The notes under the pieces are model-generated. The model saw nothing but the letters and a program-made list of their open reading frames with translations, searched no databases and was not told where the DNA came from. This document shows, piece after piece, positions 19,414 to 28,641 of a stretch of DNA of 64,000 nucleotides (position 1 is its first letter; every line of letters begins with the position of its first letter). The translations under genes and the position numbers were made by a program. This stretch comes from Sporomusaceae bacterium (GTDB lineage Bacteria; Bacillota; Negativicutes; Acidaminococcales; JAJUGR01). The stretch covers positions 66,553 to 130,552 of the forward strand of contig JAJUGR010000005.1 in assembly GCA_029265905.1 (NCBI GenBank). The letters are read 5' to 3'.

Positions 19414-20021
19414 GTTCCATAAATAGTCATTTGCAAGCGCAACAAGAAAAACTCAAGGATATGCTGTCGGAAAGGCGGTACCAGCACTCCGTGGCGGTAA
19501 TGGAAACGGCCGTCTTGCTGGCGCAGCGCTACCGCGCTGATGTTGAAAAGACTGCGTTGGCGGCCTTGCTTCATGACTGCGGGAGATCGATTCCACTGGA
19601 GGATGTGGTGTCGAGCGCAATTGATTTCGACATCCAGCCTGATGAGATAGAGCGCCAGCATCCTATTTTGCTGCATGCCAAGGTCGGCGCTGTGTTAGCC
19701 CAGCTTGAATTTGGCGTCACAGATGAGGAAGTTATTCATGCGATTCAACGGCACACGGTCGGCGGGGCAAACCTGTCAAAAATCGCAAAGATACTGTACC
19801 TGGCGGATATGATCGAACCAGGGCGGGATTATGAGGGCGTTGCGTCGTTGCGCCAGCTTGCCGCGCAGCATTTGGACTCCGCGCTCCTGGCCGCGTATGA
19901 AAAAAGCATCGGGTTTGTTTTAAACCGGCGGATGTTGCTGCATCCCGACACTGTGGCCGGCAGAAATGAGCTGGTCGTCAAGTTGGGGGCCGGGTCACCC
20001 TGCAGAGGAGAATTTGCTTAG
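19410..20021 (+). CDS. yqeK: HD-domain Ap4A hydrolase, YqeK family
   Basis: YqeK-type proteins cleave diadenosine tetraphosphate symmetrically to two ADP. The 203-residue product has the HD signature: HSVAVME, LLHDCGR (metal-binding His-Asp), a later HAKVGA and the YLADMIEPGRDY segment. The start is TTG 19410, overlapping the nadD stop. Location directly after nadD fits a role in adenine dinucleotide metabolism. Confidence 0.92.
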   Translation: MSSINSHLQAQQEKLKDMLSERRYQHSVAVMETAVLLAQRYRADVEKTALAALLHDCGRSIPLEDVVSSAIDFDIQPDEIERQHPILLHAKVGAVLAQLEFGVTDEEVIHAIQRHTVGGANLSKIAKILYLADMIEPGRDYEGVASLRQLAAQHLDSALLAAYEKSIGFVLNRRMLLHPDTVAGRNELVVKLGAGSPCRGEFA

Positions 20022-20022
20022 C

Positions 20023-21006
20023 ATGAGATATGACGAGCAGGCCGGTTGCCGGAAGACGCCGCACAGACGTTTTCGCTGGGGTCGCTTTGTCTTGCTGCTG
20101 CTGTTTTTTTTCGGCTCGATAGCCCTGTTCTTTTTCGGGGGGCGTTTTGCATACGAATTCTTTTTTGCCGATGATGCCAATTTGGCAATTGTGCAGCCGA
20201 CAGACAAAAGCTTGACCCAAGAAACCTTGAACCGGCGGATCAATATTTTGCTCCTCGGTACCGACGAAGGCGATAATGAGTTTCCGGACGCGCCCAAGCG
20301 GACCGACACGATGATGCTGGCCAGCATCGACCCAGCGAAAAAAGAGATTGCCCTATTATCGATTCCGCGGGATACGCGGGTTGCGATTCCCGGGCGAAGG
20401 GGCAACGACAAGATTAATCATGCGTACGCTTATGGCGGCGTTGCGCTGACGAAACAAACAGTAGCCAATTTATTGCAGGTGCCTGTTCATTACCATGTGA
20501 CGATTGATTGGAAAGCGTTCGTTCAAGTCGTTGATATTTTAGGCGGCGTCAATTTATACGTCGAAAACGACATGGCGTATGAGGACCCGTACGCCGACCT
20601 GAAAATAGAGCTCAAGAAGGGTTATCAGCATTTGGACGGACAAAAAGCGGGCCAATACGTGCGGTTCCGCAGCGACGAGCTGGGTGATATTGGCCGGGTG
20701 CAACGTCAGCAGCGCTTCATGAAGGCTATGCTCGAAGAAACAGCCCAAGTCGAAACGGTGCTCAAGCTCCCGAGTTTGATTTCTACGCTCGACCGCTATA
20801 TTGATACGGACATGTCGGTGATGACGATGGCTAAAACGGCCAATACGGTTAAGAGTTTTGGCGCCAGCGGTCTGCATAGCAATATGCTGCCCGGCGAGCC
20901 GGAATTGATCGGCGGCGTCAGCTATTGGGTTGTTAATGAGGCGGAGATGAGGAATATGCTCGATCGATTGAATGTTCCTTATGTCGGTTCGAAAAATAAA
21001 CGATAA
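20023..21006 (+). CDS. LytR-CpsA-Psr family protein
   Basis: LCP proteins attach undecaprenyl-linked glycopolymers to peptidoglycan or related acceptors. The 327-residue product has a basic cytoplasmic N-terminus, one membrane helix (about 25-48) and the LCP domain with NILLLGTDEG, RTDTMMLASIDP, LSIPRDTRV and the KINHAYAYGG segment. ATG 20023 lies one base after the yqeK stop; its GAGGAG site is 12 bases upstream, a long spacing. In a diderm the acceptor polymer is uncertain. Confidence 0.92.
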   Translation: MRYDEQAGCRKTPHRRFRWGRFVLLLLFFFGSIALFFFGGRFAYEFFFADDANLAIVQPTDKSLTQETLNRRINILLLGTDEGDNEFPDAPKRTDTMMLASIDPAKKEIALLSIPRDTRVAIPGRRGNDKINHAYAYGGVALTKQTVANLLQVPVHYHVTIDWKAFVQVVDILGGVNLYVENDMAYEDPYADLKIELKKGYQHLDGQKAGQYVRFRSDELGDIGRVQRQQRFMKAMLEETAQVETVLKLPSLISTLDRYIDTDMSVMTMAKTANTVKSFGASGLHSNMLPGEPELIGGVSYWVVNEAEMRNMLDRLNVPYVGSKNKR

Positions 21007-21028
21007 TGAGGAGTGTGAGGGAAAAGAG

Positions 21029-21376
21029 ATGATGGATTCGAAAAAGATTGCGGAATTGATTGCCCGCGCCGGCAGCGAGAAAAAGGCCGACGACATTTTG
21101 CTATTGGAACTGAAAGCGTTGACGATCATGACGGATTATTTTATTATCATGAGCGCCTCTAATACGCGGTTGGTGCAAGCAATTGCCGACAACATTGAGG
21201 AGGAACTCGGAAAAGCCGGCGTCATCCCGCTGCGCAAGGAAGGGTATCAGGAGGGACGCTGGATTCTCATGGATTATGGCGTTTGCGTCGCGCACATCTT
21301 TCTGCAGGATGAACGGGCGTTCTATAACCTCGAGCAACTGTGGGCCGATGCGCCGTCTGTTTCGTTTGAGGAATAA
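21029..21376 (+). CDS. rsfS: Ribosome silencing factor RsfS
   Basis: RsfS binds L14 on the 50S subunit and blocks subunit joining when nutrients are short. The product of about 115 residues has the DUF143 features: ADDILLLELKALTIMTDYFIIMSA, KEGYQEGRWILMDYG and the VAHIFLQDERAFYNLEQLW segment. ATG 21029 or 21032 are both possible; neither changes the domain. It is the last gene of the nadD operon, with a terminator right after it. Confidence 0.95.
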   Translation: MMDSKKIAELIARAGSEKKADDILLLELKALTIMTDYFIIMSASNTRLVQAIADNIEEELGKAGVIPLRKEGYQEGRWILMDYGVCVAHIFLQDERAFYNLEQLWADAPSVSFEE

Positions 21377-21387
21377 TAGTAAGAGAA

Positions 21388-21422
21388 AACACCTTCTGGC
21401 TGGTTGGCCAGAAGGTGTTTTT
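21388..21422 (+). terminator. Intrinsic terminator after rsfS
   Basis: ACACCTTCTGGC and its complement GCCAGAAGGTGT form a strong stem with a short loop, followed by TTTTTC. Confidence 0.88.
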
Positions 21423-21515
21423 CATTTTGTTTTCATAATAACCCCCTATACTTTGTAGTAGTGAACAAGTTGCCGAACGTTTTAGGATGATATTGAGATT
21501 AGAGCAGGTGCGGTT

Positions 21516-22382
21516 ATGAAACAACTGATTGTCAATGCGGATGATTTTGGGCTGCATGAGTCGATTAACGACGGCATCGTCGAGGCGCACATGGCGGGGT
21601 GCGTGACCAGCGCTTCCCTTATGGCGGGCGGCGCCGCTTTTGAACATGCGGTTCAACTGGCTAATCGGCACGATCGTTTGGGGATAGGAGTGCACCTGAC
21701 GCTGGTCGGAGCAAACCCGGTAGCGCGCGGCGACGTGCACACGCTGCTAACGGAGGCCGGAACTTTTTTTCCCAGTTATGGGCAGTTTATCAAGCAATAC
21801 CTGCTTGGCCGCATAGCAAAGGCGCATATAGAGTATGAACTCCGGTGCCAAATGCAAAAAATAGTAAAAACGGGGATCAATATCACGCACATCGACAGTC
21901 ACCAACATCTTCATGTCCTGCCGGGCTTGCCGAAAGTCATTGTTCGATTGGCCAGGGAGTTTAATATTCATAAGATCAGAATCCCGGCTGAGCCAATACT
22001 TTTTTTGGGGACGTCGCCCTTGCCTGCCAGCCGGCATCTTGCCCGAGGCTGCCTTACTGTCTGTGCCTTGGCAGCCCGGCGGGTTTATAATCGGCAGGGG
22101 CTAGCTTCTCCCCAGTATTTTTTTGGCATGCTGAACGGCGGCGAGATGTCGCAAGCGGCCTTGCTGCACATTCTTGATAACTTGCCGCCCGGCATTTCCG
22201 AAATCATGGTTCATCCCGGAACAAATACTCAGGATTTGAGGCAGGCCTTTCCCTGGGGCTATCATTGGCAGGAGGAGCTAGCCTCCTTGAAAAGCGGCGC
22301 AGTGCTTGAGAAGCTGCAAAAAGATGATATCGCACTTGTGAATTTTAACAGCGCTGGTTTTGATGAATGCCGCTCAAAGTAA
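21516..22382 (+). CDS. YdjC/NaxD-type carbohydrate deacetylase
   Basis: This 288-residue protein belongs to the YdjC/ChbG/HpnK deacetylase family. The N-terminal metal-site motif VNADDFGLHESIN is intact, with GVHLTL and the HIDSHQHLH motif further on. YdjC relatives include NaxD, which deacetylates undecaprenyl-phosphate GalNAc in lipid A modification, and ChbG. Directly downstream are an ArnC/GtrB-type glycosyltransferase, an epimerase and ArnT-type transferases. I therefore infer that it deacetylates a polyprenyl-linked N-acetylhexosamine, filling the place that ArnD has in the aminoarabinose pathway. It opens the cluster. Confidence 0.85.
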   Translation: MKQLIVNADDFGLHESINDGIVEAHMAGCVTSASLMAGGAAFEHAVQLANRHDRLGIGVHLTLVGANPVARGDVHTLLTEAGTFFPSYGQFIKQYLLGRIAKAHIEYELRCQMQKIVKTGINITHIDSHQHLHVLPGLPKVIVRLAREFNIHKIRIPAEPILFLGTSPLPASRHLARGCLTVCALAARRVYNRQGLASPQYFFGMLNGGEMSQAALLHILDNLPPGISEIMVHPGTNTQDLRQAFPWGYHWQEELASLKSGAVLEKLQKDDIALVNFNSAGFDECRSK

Positions 22383-22416
22383 TGCAGACGGGCGGGCAAC
22401 TGGAGGGGGATTTGTG

Positions 22417-23385
22417 ATGGTAAAGCGCGTTTCGATTATTGTGCCGGTCTATAATGAGCAGGAAAACATCCGCTATTTTTATCAGGAAGTACGAACCTAC
22501 ATGGATCCGCTAGGTTATTCGTATGAACTAATTTTTGTGGATGATGGGTCAACCGATAATACCGCGCCGATTCTGGAGCAAGTAGTGCGGCAGGATGGGC
22601 GCGTAAGGGCCATTTTGCTGGCACGCAACTTCGGGCATCAAATTGCGCTGACCTGCGGCTTGGACCATGCAAGCGGCGAGGCGGTGATTTCCATGGACGG
22701 GGATATGCAGCATCCGCCGGCGCTGCTGCCGGTATTGCTGGAAAAATGGGAGGCCGGTTTCGAAGTCGTCCAGACAATTCGTCTGGAGACGGAAGATGCG
22801 TCCTGGTTCAAAAAACATACGTCCAGCCTGTTTTATCGGCTGATCAATGCCATGTCGAATGTGTATGTTGCGGAAGGCGGCTCTGATTTCCGGCTGCTGG
22901 ACGGCAAGGCCGTGGCGACTTTTCTGCGCTTTAAAGAGCGGGCGCGGTTTATCCGGGGGCTCATTGGCGATCTAGGCTATCGGCAAACGTTTGTGGAGTT
23001 TACCGCTCCGCCACGGCATGCTGGAAAATCGAAGTTTTCGCTGCGTAAGATGCTGTCGTTTGCGCTAGACGGCATCACCTCTTTTTCAAAAATGCCGTTG
23101 CGGTTCGCCTTCTACGTCGGCTTGCTGTTGGGCCTGATCAGCTTTGGACTGACCTTGGATGTTGTTTACACAAAACTGTTTACAACCGGGGCTGTTCCCG
23201 GGTGGGCGACAATTGCGGCAAGCGTGCTGCTGTTGGGCGGATTGCAATTAGTTGGACTGGGGATCATCGGTGAATATGTTGGCCGCATATTTGAGGAAGT
23301 GAAGCACCGCCCTTTGTATTGGGTGAAAGACGAATTGCGCGGCAATGTCGAAGCGATTCCGAAAAACAAGCGAATGGCGCTGTGA
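22417..23385 (+). CDS. Polyprenyl-phosphate glycosyltransferase (ArnC/GtrB-type GT2)
   Basis: The 322-residue protein has a GT2 catalytic domain (SIIVPVYNEQENI; VDDGSTDNT; a DGDMQHPP metal site), an RFIRGL segment, and two C-terminal membrane helices followed by EVKHRPLY. This is the layout of ArnC, GtrB and FlmF-type enzymes, which load a nucleotide sugar onto undecaprenyl phosphate. ATG 22417 sits after a TGGAGGGGGA site; upstream in-frame codons lie in the deacetylase gene. The sugar is unknown; by context I infer an N-acetylhexosamine. Confidence 0.88.
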   Translation: MVKRVSIIVPVYNEQENIRYFYQEVRTYMDPLGYSYELIFVDDGSTDNTAPILEQVVRQDGRVRAILLARNFGHQIALTCGLDHASGEAVISMDGDMQHPPALLPVLLEKWEAGFEVVQTIRLETEDASWFKKHTSSLFYRLINAMSNVYVAEGGSDFRLLDGKAVATFLRFKERARFIRGLIGDLGYRQTFVEFTAPPRHAGKSKFSLRKMLSFALDGITSFSKMPLRFAFYVGLLLGLISFGLTLDVVYTKLFTTGAVPGWATIAASVLLLGGLQLVGLGIIGEYVGRIFEEVKHRPLYWVKDELRGNVEAIPKNKRMAL

Positions 23386-23395
23386 AGGTAAGCTG

Positions 23396-24379
23396 ATGAA
23401 CTATTACAAGCGCTTAGCGGTATTGATTGCGGTTATTGCAGTTATTTCGGGAACGGTTGTTTATTTGACAAGCGAAGCGGGTTTGCTGCAGCGGCTAACG
23501 GCGTTTCGTCCGGAAGCTGTTTTGCTCGCTGTGGCCTTTTTAATCCTTGGCATGTATTTTGATGCCGCTCGCTTAGTCACCTTGGTGCGAATTACCGGAC
23601 AATATATATCACTACTTCAAGCTATGCAAGTAATCCTCAGCAACTATTTTCTGTCCATGCTGACCCCAGGGGCGACCGGCGGGCCGGTTGCGCAAGTGCT
23701 TTTTCTCCGCCGGCTGGGAATGCCGGCCGGCCAGGCTACGGTGGTGGTGCTGGTCAGGACGACTTTGTCGATCCTGTTTTTAGTGGTCTGCCTGCCTCTC
23801 GTCTTGTTTAGTTCGGCAAGCGAAGTGCTTTGGTTACGCTCAGAAACGGCAAATGGGATAGTGGCGGCTTTAGCGGGATTGGTTGGGGTCGGCGTTTGGT
23901 TTGCTCGGACAAGTCTGATGACGCGGTTTGTGATATGGCTGGCCCAAAAACTCTCTAAACCGCAGCGCCGCCGTGTGGGGAAACTGTACGGAGATATCCG
24001 GGAATCGTTGCGGTTGCTTCTTTCTTCACCCAAAGATATGGCCAGGGTGTTTGTTGAGACGGCCTTGAGTTTGCTTTGTTTGTATGCCATCGTTCCGGCC
24101 CTGTTTCTGGGATTGGGCGTGAAGGTGGATTGGCCGCTTATTATGGGGAGAATGATTGTCCTAAACTTTCTCTTGTATTTTGCGCCGACGCCAGGCGGTT
24201 CCGGGGTGGCGGAGGGCGGATTCGTTTTTTTGTTCAATAGCTATGTGCCGGCCGGTACGGTTGGCGCTTTAGCGGTTGCCTGGCGAATTTTGGCGGAGTA
24301 CATGCCGTTTCTTGCCGGCATGTATTTTACGCTGAAAGCGTTCGGGGCGCAGATGGTGGCAAACAAGCGAGCGGCCTGA
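23396..24379 (+). CDS. UPF0104 / lysylphosphatidylglycerol-synthase-TM-like membrane protein
   Basis: This 327-residue polytopic protein has about seven or eight hydrophobic helices and the UPF0104 features LTPGATGGPVAQVLFLRRLGM and, near the C-terminus, PTPGGSGVAEGGF. Relatives include the membrane half of MprF and proteins found in glycolipid loci. I infer a flippase or scaffold for the polyprenyl-linked sugar, but the family's function is not settled. ATG 23396 is preceded by GAAGGTAAG. It is tightly spaced (10 bases) after the glycosyltransferase. Confidence 0.82.
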   Translation: MNYYKRLAVLIAVIAVISGTVVYLTSEAGLLQRLTAFRPEAVLLAVAFLILGMYFDAARLVTLVRITGQYISLLQAMQVILSNYFLSMLTPGATGGPVAQVLFLRRLGMPAGQATVVVLVRTTLSILFLVVCLPLVLFSSASEVLWLRSETANGIVAALAGLVGVGVWFARTSLMTRFVIWLAQKLSKPQRRRVGKLYGDIRESLRLLLSSPKDMARVFVETALSLLCLYAIVPALFLGLGVKVDWPLIMGRMIVLNFLLYFAPTPGGSGVAEGGFVFLFNSYVPAGTVGALAVAWRILAEYMPFLAGMYFTLKAFGAQMVANKRAA

Positions 24380-24419
24380 TTTATAATGAAAATTATCCGA
24401 AGAGGAGAACAAACTGCTT

Positions 24420-25349
24420 ATGAAAGTTCTTGTTACTGGCGGGGCAGGTTTTATCGGCTCCCATGTTGTGGAAAAACTTATCGAAAACGAGGCGCAAGTC
24501 ACGGTCTTGGACAATTTGAGCACCGGCGTTATCCGCAACCTTCGACCGGGAGCTGTGTTTGTCAAAAAAGATATTCGGGACAAGAACCTTGCCGAATTGT
24601 TTATGCGGGAACGGTTTGACTATGTGATTCACCAGGCGGCGCAAACGATGGTTCCTAGCTCCTTGAAGGATCCCTATTTTGATTGTGACGTTAATGTTCT
24701 CGGCATGGTTAATGTATTAGAAGCTTGCCGACTGTCCGGCGTAAAACGGATTGTTTTTGCGTCAAGCGCCGCAGTTTACGGTGACGCACAAGCGCTTCCC
24801 CTTGTGGAGCGTTGCGAAAAGCGCCCGGCCTCGTTTTACGGGGAAAGCAAATTAACCGGCGAACGCTATCTTGAACTGTACCGCCGCAATTATGGCTTGG
24901 AGTACGTCGCCTTGCGCTACGCCAATGTTTACGGTGAGCGCCAGGAAGAGAGCGGCGAGGGGGGCGTAATCTGCCGGTTTCTGACCCGCTTGAGGGCTGG
25001 CGACCCCGTTGTGGTTTACGGGGATGGCGGACAAACTCGCGATTACATCTATGTAAAAGATGTTGCTGAGGCTAATTATGCGGCTTTGCTGGCGCCGGCC
25101 GCCAATCAGAGCTTCAATGTCAGCACTGCGAGGGAAACAAGTGTCAATGAACTTATTGCTGTTATGGCAAACCTGTTAGGGTGCGAGCCAGCTGTCATCA
25201 ATACCGAACCGCGCGAAGGCGATATAAGACAATCAGTGCTCGATAATACAGCGGCCATCAGGGGGCTGAACTGGCGTCCGCGCTATACGCTGGCGGAGGG
25301 GTTGCGCCTGACATCGCGTATCTGGGAGGCCAAGCGGCTGCAGGCGTAG
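24420..25349 (+). CDS. NAD-dependent nucleotide-sugar epimerase (GalE-like)
   Basis: This is a short-chain dehydrogenase-type epimerase of 309 residues. It shows the dinucleotide motif GGAGFIGSH, the catalytic Tyr-Lys pair in YGESK, and the ALRYANVYGERQ segment typical of UDP-glucose/UDP-GlcNAc 4-epimerases. In this cluster it would supply the nucleotide sugar, for example UDP-GalNAc from UDP-GlcNAc. Which sugar is made cannot be told from sequence alone. A GAGGAG site lies 12 bases upstream of the ATG. Confidence 0.88.
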   Translation: MKVLVTGGAGFIGSHVVEKLIENEAQVTVLDNLSTGVIRNLRPGAVFVKKDIRDKNLAELFMRERFDYVIHQAAQTMVPSSLKDPYFDCDVNVLGMVNVLEACRLSGVKRIVFASSAAVYGDAQALPLVERCEKRPASFYGESKLTGERYLELYRRNYGLEYVALRYANVYGERQEESGEGGVICRFLTRLRAGDPVVVYGDGGQTRDYIYVKDVAEANYAALLAPAANQSFNVSTARETSVNELIAVMANLLGCEPAVINTEPREGDIRQSVLDNTAAIRGLNWRPRYTLAEGLRLTSRIWEAKRLQA

Positions 25350-25388
25350 GATGGGCAGTGGCTAATATTAAAGAAGGATTGTTGATAA

Positions 25389-26942
25389 ATGACAAATAGA
25401 AGCGCTTGGCTCAACATGGCAATAATCACCTGCATCGCTGGCAGCCTGATGTTTTCTTATCTCGACAGCCAGCCGTTATTGGATCCGGATGAACCGGTAT
25501 ATGCCGAAACGGCTCGGGAAATGATCCAATATAATGATTTTATCTCCCCGCGCATTTATGGGAACTACTGGTACGACAAGCCGCCGATGTATTATTGGCT
25601 GGTGGCGGGGGCATTTAAAGCCTTTGGCGATGGCGAATTTGCGGCGCGGTTTCCCTCGGCCCTGCTGGCGGTCGGCGGCGCTGTGCTGGTTTACCTGTCT
25701 GGCCGCAAGCTTTTCAGCGAGCGGGCCGGCTTGTTGGCGGCCTTGGTGTCAGCAACCAGCCTGGAGTATTTTTACTTAGGCAATGCGGCTGTTACAGACA
25801 TGACGCTGACCTTCTTTTTGACGGCGGCTTTGCTTTCGTTTCTACACCGCAAATATTACCTGCTGTATGCTTTTGCTGCGCTGGCCGTGGTGACGAAGGG
25901 GCCGGTGGGCGTTTTCTTTTGCGGGACAATCATCGGCGCCTACCTGCTGGTTACAGGAAGCGTGGGTGAGCTTACCCGCATGAAGCTTATGCGCGGGGCG
26001 GGGCTATTTTGCCTTATTGCCTTGCCTTGGTATTTGGCCATGTATGCGATTCATGGCATGGCGTTCATTGACACGTTTTTGGGTTTTCATAATGTGACAC
26101 GGTTTTTACAGCCGGAACATCCGTCGGGTAAATTGTGGTATTTTTATCTTCCCGTTCTGATTATCGGTTTTTTTCCGTGGACGGCCTTCTTGGGACAGGC
26201 GGTTTGGGCGGGAATCAGAGAAGCGGGGGGCAATCGCAAGGCGCGCATCTTCTTGGTTCTGTGGGCGGCAATCGTCTTTTTGTTCTTCTCCGCATCGCAA
26301 ACAAAGCTGGTTTCCTATATTCTGCCGATGTACCCGCCGCTGGCACTGTTGGTCGGCTGGTACTTTGACAAAGCTTGGACTGATCAGCGTTATGGGAGTC
26401 TGAAAGGTGCGGCGGCCGCCTTTGTGCTGACCATTATTCTCTTAGCGGCAGGCTTGCTATACGCCGGGACGGCAGTATCGGGGGCGCTTTTGCTGCCCGT
26501 TAAGCTCCTGGCGGGTTTTTTAGCGCTGCCGGCCTGTGCGGCAGCGTTCTACAGCCTGCGCGGCAACTTCCGCGCTGTGTTTGCCACGCATATAGCGGGG
26601 ATGTTGCTGTTTACAGCCTTGTTAATGACGCAAGTCCTTCCCGTTATTGTGCCCGGCGTCTCCGTGAAGGCGTTTGTCGGCGTTTTTAAACAGCATTATG
26701 ACGGCAAGGCGCCGGTATACGTGGCCAAGTTTTACCGGCCCGGTTTCATGTATTACAGCGGCATGACGGGGGTCGAGCTTGACGTGAAGGAAGAACTGCA
26801 GCTTGCCGTCAGCAAACAAAGCAAGGCCTATTTTATCATGCAGAAGTCGCAGTTTGAAAAAGCCCCGGCGGCAGTAAAGGACAGCGTACAGGTCATCGCC
26901 GTCCAAGAGGACAAGATCTTGTTTGTGAAAAACAGCAACTGA
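25389..26942 (+). CDS. ArnT-type GT-C glycosyltransferase, copy 1
   Basis: The 517-residue protein is a GT83-like membrane glycosyltransferase. It shows the first-loop acidic motif DPDEPVYAETAREM, the conserved PRIYGNYWYDKPPMYYW block and TKGPVG, followed by many membrane helices and a small soluble C-terminal domain. ArnT and FlmK relatives move an aminosugar from undecaprenyl phosphate to lipid A on the periplasmic face. A second similar gene follows 22 bases later. The acceptor (lipid A versus another lipid) is inferred from family and the diderm context. Confidence 0.88.
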   Translation: MTNRSAWLNMAIITCIAGSLMFSYLDSQPLLDPDEPVYAETAREMIQYNDFISPRIYGNYWYDKPPMYYWLVAGAFKAFGDGEFAARFPSALLAVGGAVLVYLSGRKLFSERAGLLAALVSATSLEYFYLGNAAVTDMTLTFFLTAALLSFLHRKYYLLYAFAALAVVTKGPVGVFFCGTIIGAYLLVTGSVGELTRMKLMRGAGLFCLIALPWYLAMYAIHGMAFIDTFLGFHNVTRFLQPEHPSGKLWYFYLPVLIIGFFPWTAFLGQAVWAGIREAGGNRKARIFLVLWAAIVFLFFSASQTKLVSYILPMYPPLALLVGWYFDKAWTDQRYGSLKGAAAAFVLTIILLAAGLLYAGTAVSGALLLPVKLLAGFLALPACAAAFYSLRGNFRAVFATHIAGMLLFTALLMTQVLPVIVPGVSVKAFVGVFKQHYDGKAPVYVAKFYRPGFMYYSGMTGVELDVKEELQLAVSKQSKAYFIMQKSQFEKAPAAVKDSVQVIAVQEDKILFVKNSN

Positions 26943-26964
26943 CCGGTATCTTGGAGGGTAAAAT

Positions 26965-28629
26965 ATGAATTTTGTTGTGCGGATTGCAATTATGCAAAAT
27001 CGATCTTTGACCTACGGGGCCGTCTTTCTGGCGTCGTTCTTGCTCTACCTCCTGTTTAGCGCGCAGTTGCCGGTCACGGATCCGGTGGAATCAAATTACG
27101 CGCTGACCGCCAAGGAAATGGTCGAAACGGCCGATTGGCTGTCGCCGCGCATTTACGGGAATGTGTGGTATGATAAGCCCGTATTCTTTTACTGGCTTAT
27201 CGCACTGTCGTTCAAGCTTTTCGGCCTTACCGAATTGGCCGCCCGCTTGGTTCCGGCCTTGTTTGCCGCCGGCGGTCTGACCTTTCTATATTGGTTTGCG
27301 AAGGTAGTTGCTGACAAGACGACTGCCCTTGCAGCGGTTGTGATTTTAGGCACCTCCGTTGAGTATGTCATGTTGGCCAAGTTGATCATTACGGATATGG
27401 TGTTCTTTTGGTTTAACAGCCTCGCCCTGGCCCTCTTTTATCTCGGATACGGCAGGTGGCGCGGGACAAAAAAGTGGTATCTTGCCATGTACGTCTGTCT
27501 GGCGCTGGCCGTGCTGACCAAGGGGCCGGTTGGACTGCTTTTGCCGGGGCTGGTGATGATCATTTATATTGGCCTCGAGCGCAACTGGTCTGAACTGAAA
27601 AACATGTCAATCCCGTTGGGAATCATCCTGTTTGCCTTTGTGGCTGTCCCTTGGTATGCAGCTATGTATCTTGCGCATGGGTCTGACTTTATCAGTACGT
27701 TTTTCGGCGTGCATAATTATCTGCGGGCGACCGTGTCGGAACATCCTAAGGACAACGTCGCCTATTACTATGTTGTTGTGTTTTTTCTTAGCCTGCTTCC
27801 CTGGTCTGCGGTTGCCGCAAAGGCGATCATAGCAGGATTTAAATCGTTTCGCGCAGAATCTTCAGCAATAAGCTTGTTTTGTCTGGTTTGGACAGCTGTT
27901 TATTTCATCTTTTACTCGCTGATGGCGACAAAATACCTCACTTATATTTTCCCGATCCTGTTTCCGGCCTCAATCCTGACCGGCGTGTACCTGGCAAATG
28001 TTTTTGCCAAAGGCGATAGCAAGACGATTGCTTATTGGTGCGGCATGCCGGCCGGCTTTGCGGCGCTGGTCTATACAGCGGTCGCGTGGCGATATTTGAC
28101 GGGGGCTGGCTTGGCGGTTGCGGCAATTAGTTTGTTGGCGCCGCTGGCCTTTGTCTGGCGGCGCGCCGGAGAGGGGAAGGATGCGACCTGGCTATTCAAG
28201 CATCTCGTCGCCTGTCAGCTCGTTTCTTTGCTGACGTTATCCGTGCTTGTTTTTCCGGCCATTGCCAGCAGCCGGTCGGCAAAAGACATGGCAAACACCA
28301 TTTCGGATATCGCGGTTTCAAAGGTCGGTCACTACCGCTTTTACGACACTTCAGCCGTTTTTTATGGCGGCGCTGTCGCCGTCAAGCTGTTGTCCCCGGA
28401 TGAGCTGCAATCAGAGGCGGCGGGCGGCCTGACCTGGACCAAAAAATACACAATGCCCGCGCAAACGCTGGCAGATTTTTTGTCTGGGGATCCAGCGGCG
28501 GTCGTTGTGGTGCCTGACAAATTGGTTGCTCAATTCAGCGCGGAAGCCGGGCCGTTCGAGCCGGAACTGATAAAAAGCGCTAACGGACACCACTATTATC
28601 TGGTTAATCACGGAATGTCAAGACGATAA
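26965..28629 (+). CDS. ArnT-type GT-C glycosyltransferase, copy 2
   Basis: The 554-residue protein is a paralogue of the preceding gene with the same blocks: DPVESNYALTAKEM, PRIYGNVWYDKPVFFYW and LTKGPVGLLLPG. The first acidic loop keeps the D-P-x-E spacing but differs in the next residues, which may mean another sugar or acceptor site. It has about 12 helices and a C-terminal periplasmic domain. A GGAGGG site precedes ATG 26965. It is followed 12 bases later by the response regulator, so cluster and regulator are probably one transcript. Confidence 0.88.
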   Translation: MNFVVRIAIMQNRSLTYGAVFLASFLLYLLFSAQLPVTDPVESNYALTAKEMVETADWLSPRIYGNVWYDKPVFFYWLIALSFKLFGLTELAARLVPALFAAGGLTFLYWFAKVVADKTTALAAVVILGTSVEYVMLAKLIITDMVFFWFNSLALALFYLGYGRWRGTKKWYLAMYVCLALAVLTKGPVGLLLPGLVMIIYIGLERNWSELKNMSIPLGIILFAFVAVPWYAAMYLAHGSDFISTFFGVHNYLRATVSEHPKDNVAYYYVVVFFLSLLPWSAVAAKAIIAGFKSFRAESSAISLFCLVWTAVYFIFYSLMATKYLTYIFPILFPASILTGVYLANVFAKGDSKTIAYWCGMPAGFAALVYTAVAWRYLTGAGLAVAAISLLAPLAFVWRRAGEGKDATWLFKHLVACQLVSLLTLSVLVFPAIASSRSAKDMANTISDIAVSKVGHYRFYDTSAVFYGGAVAVKLLSPDELQSEAAGGLTWTKKYTMPAQTLADFLSGDPAAVVVVPDKLVAQFSAEAGPFEPELIKSANGHHYYLVNHGMSRR

Positions 28630-28641
28630 GGGGCGCTTAGG

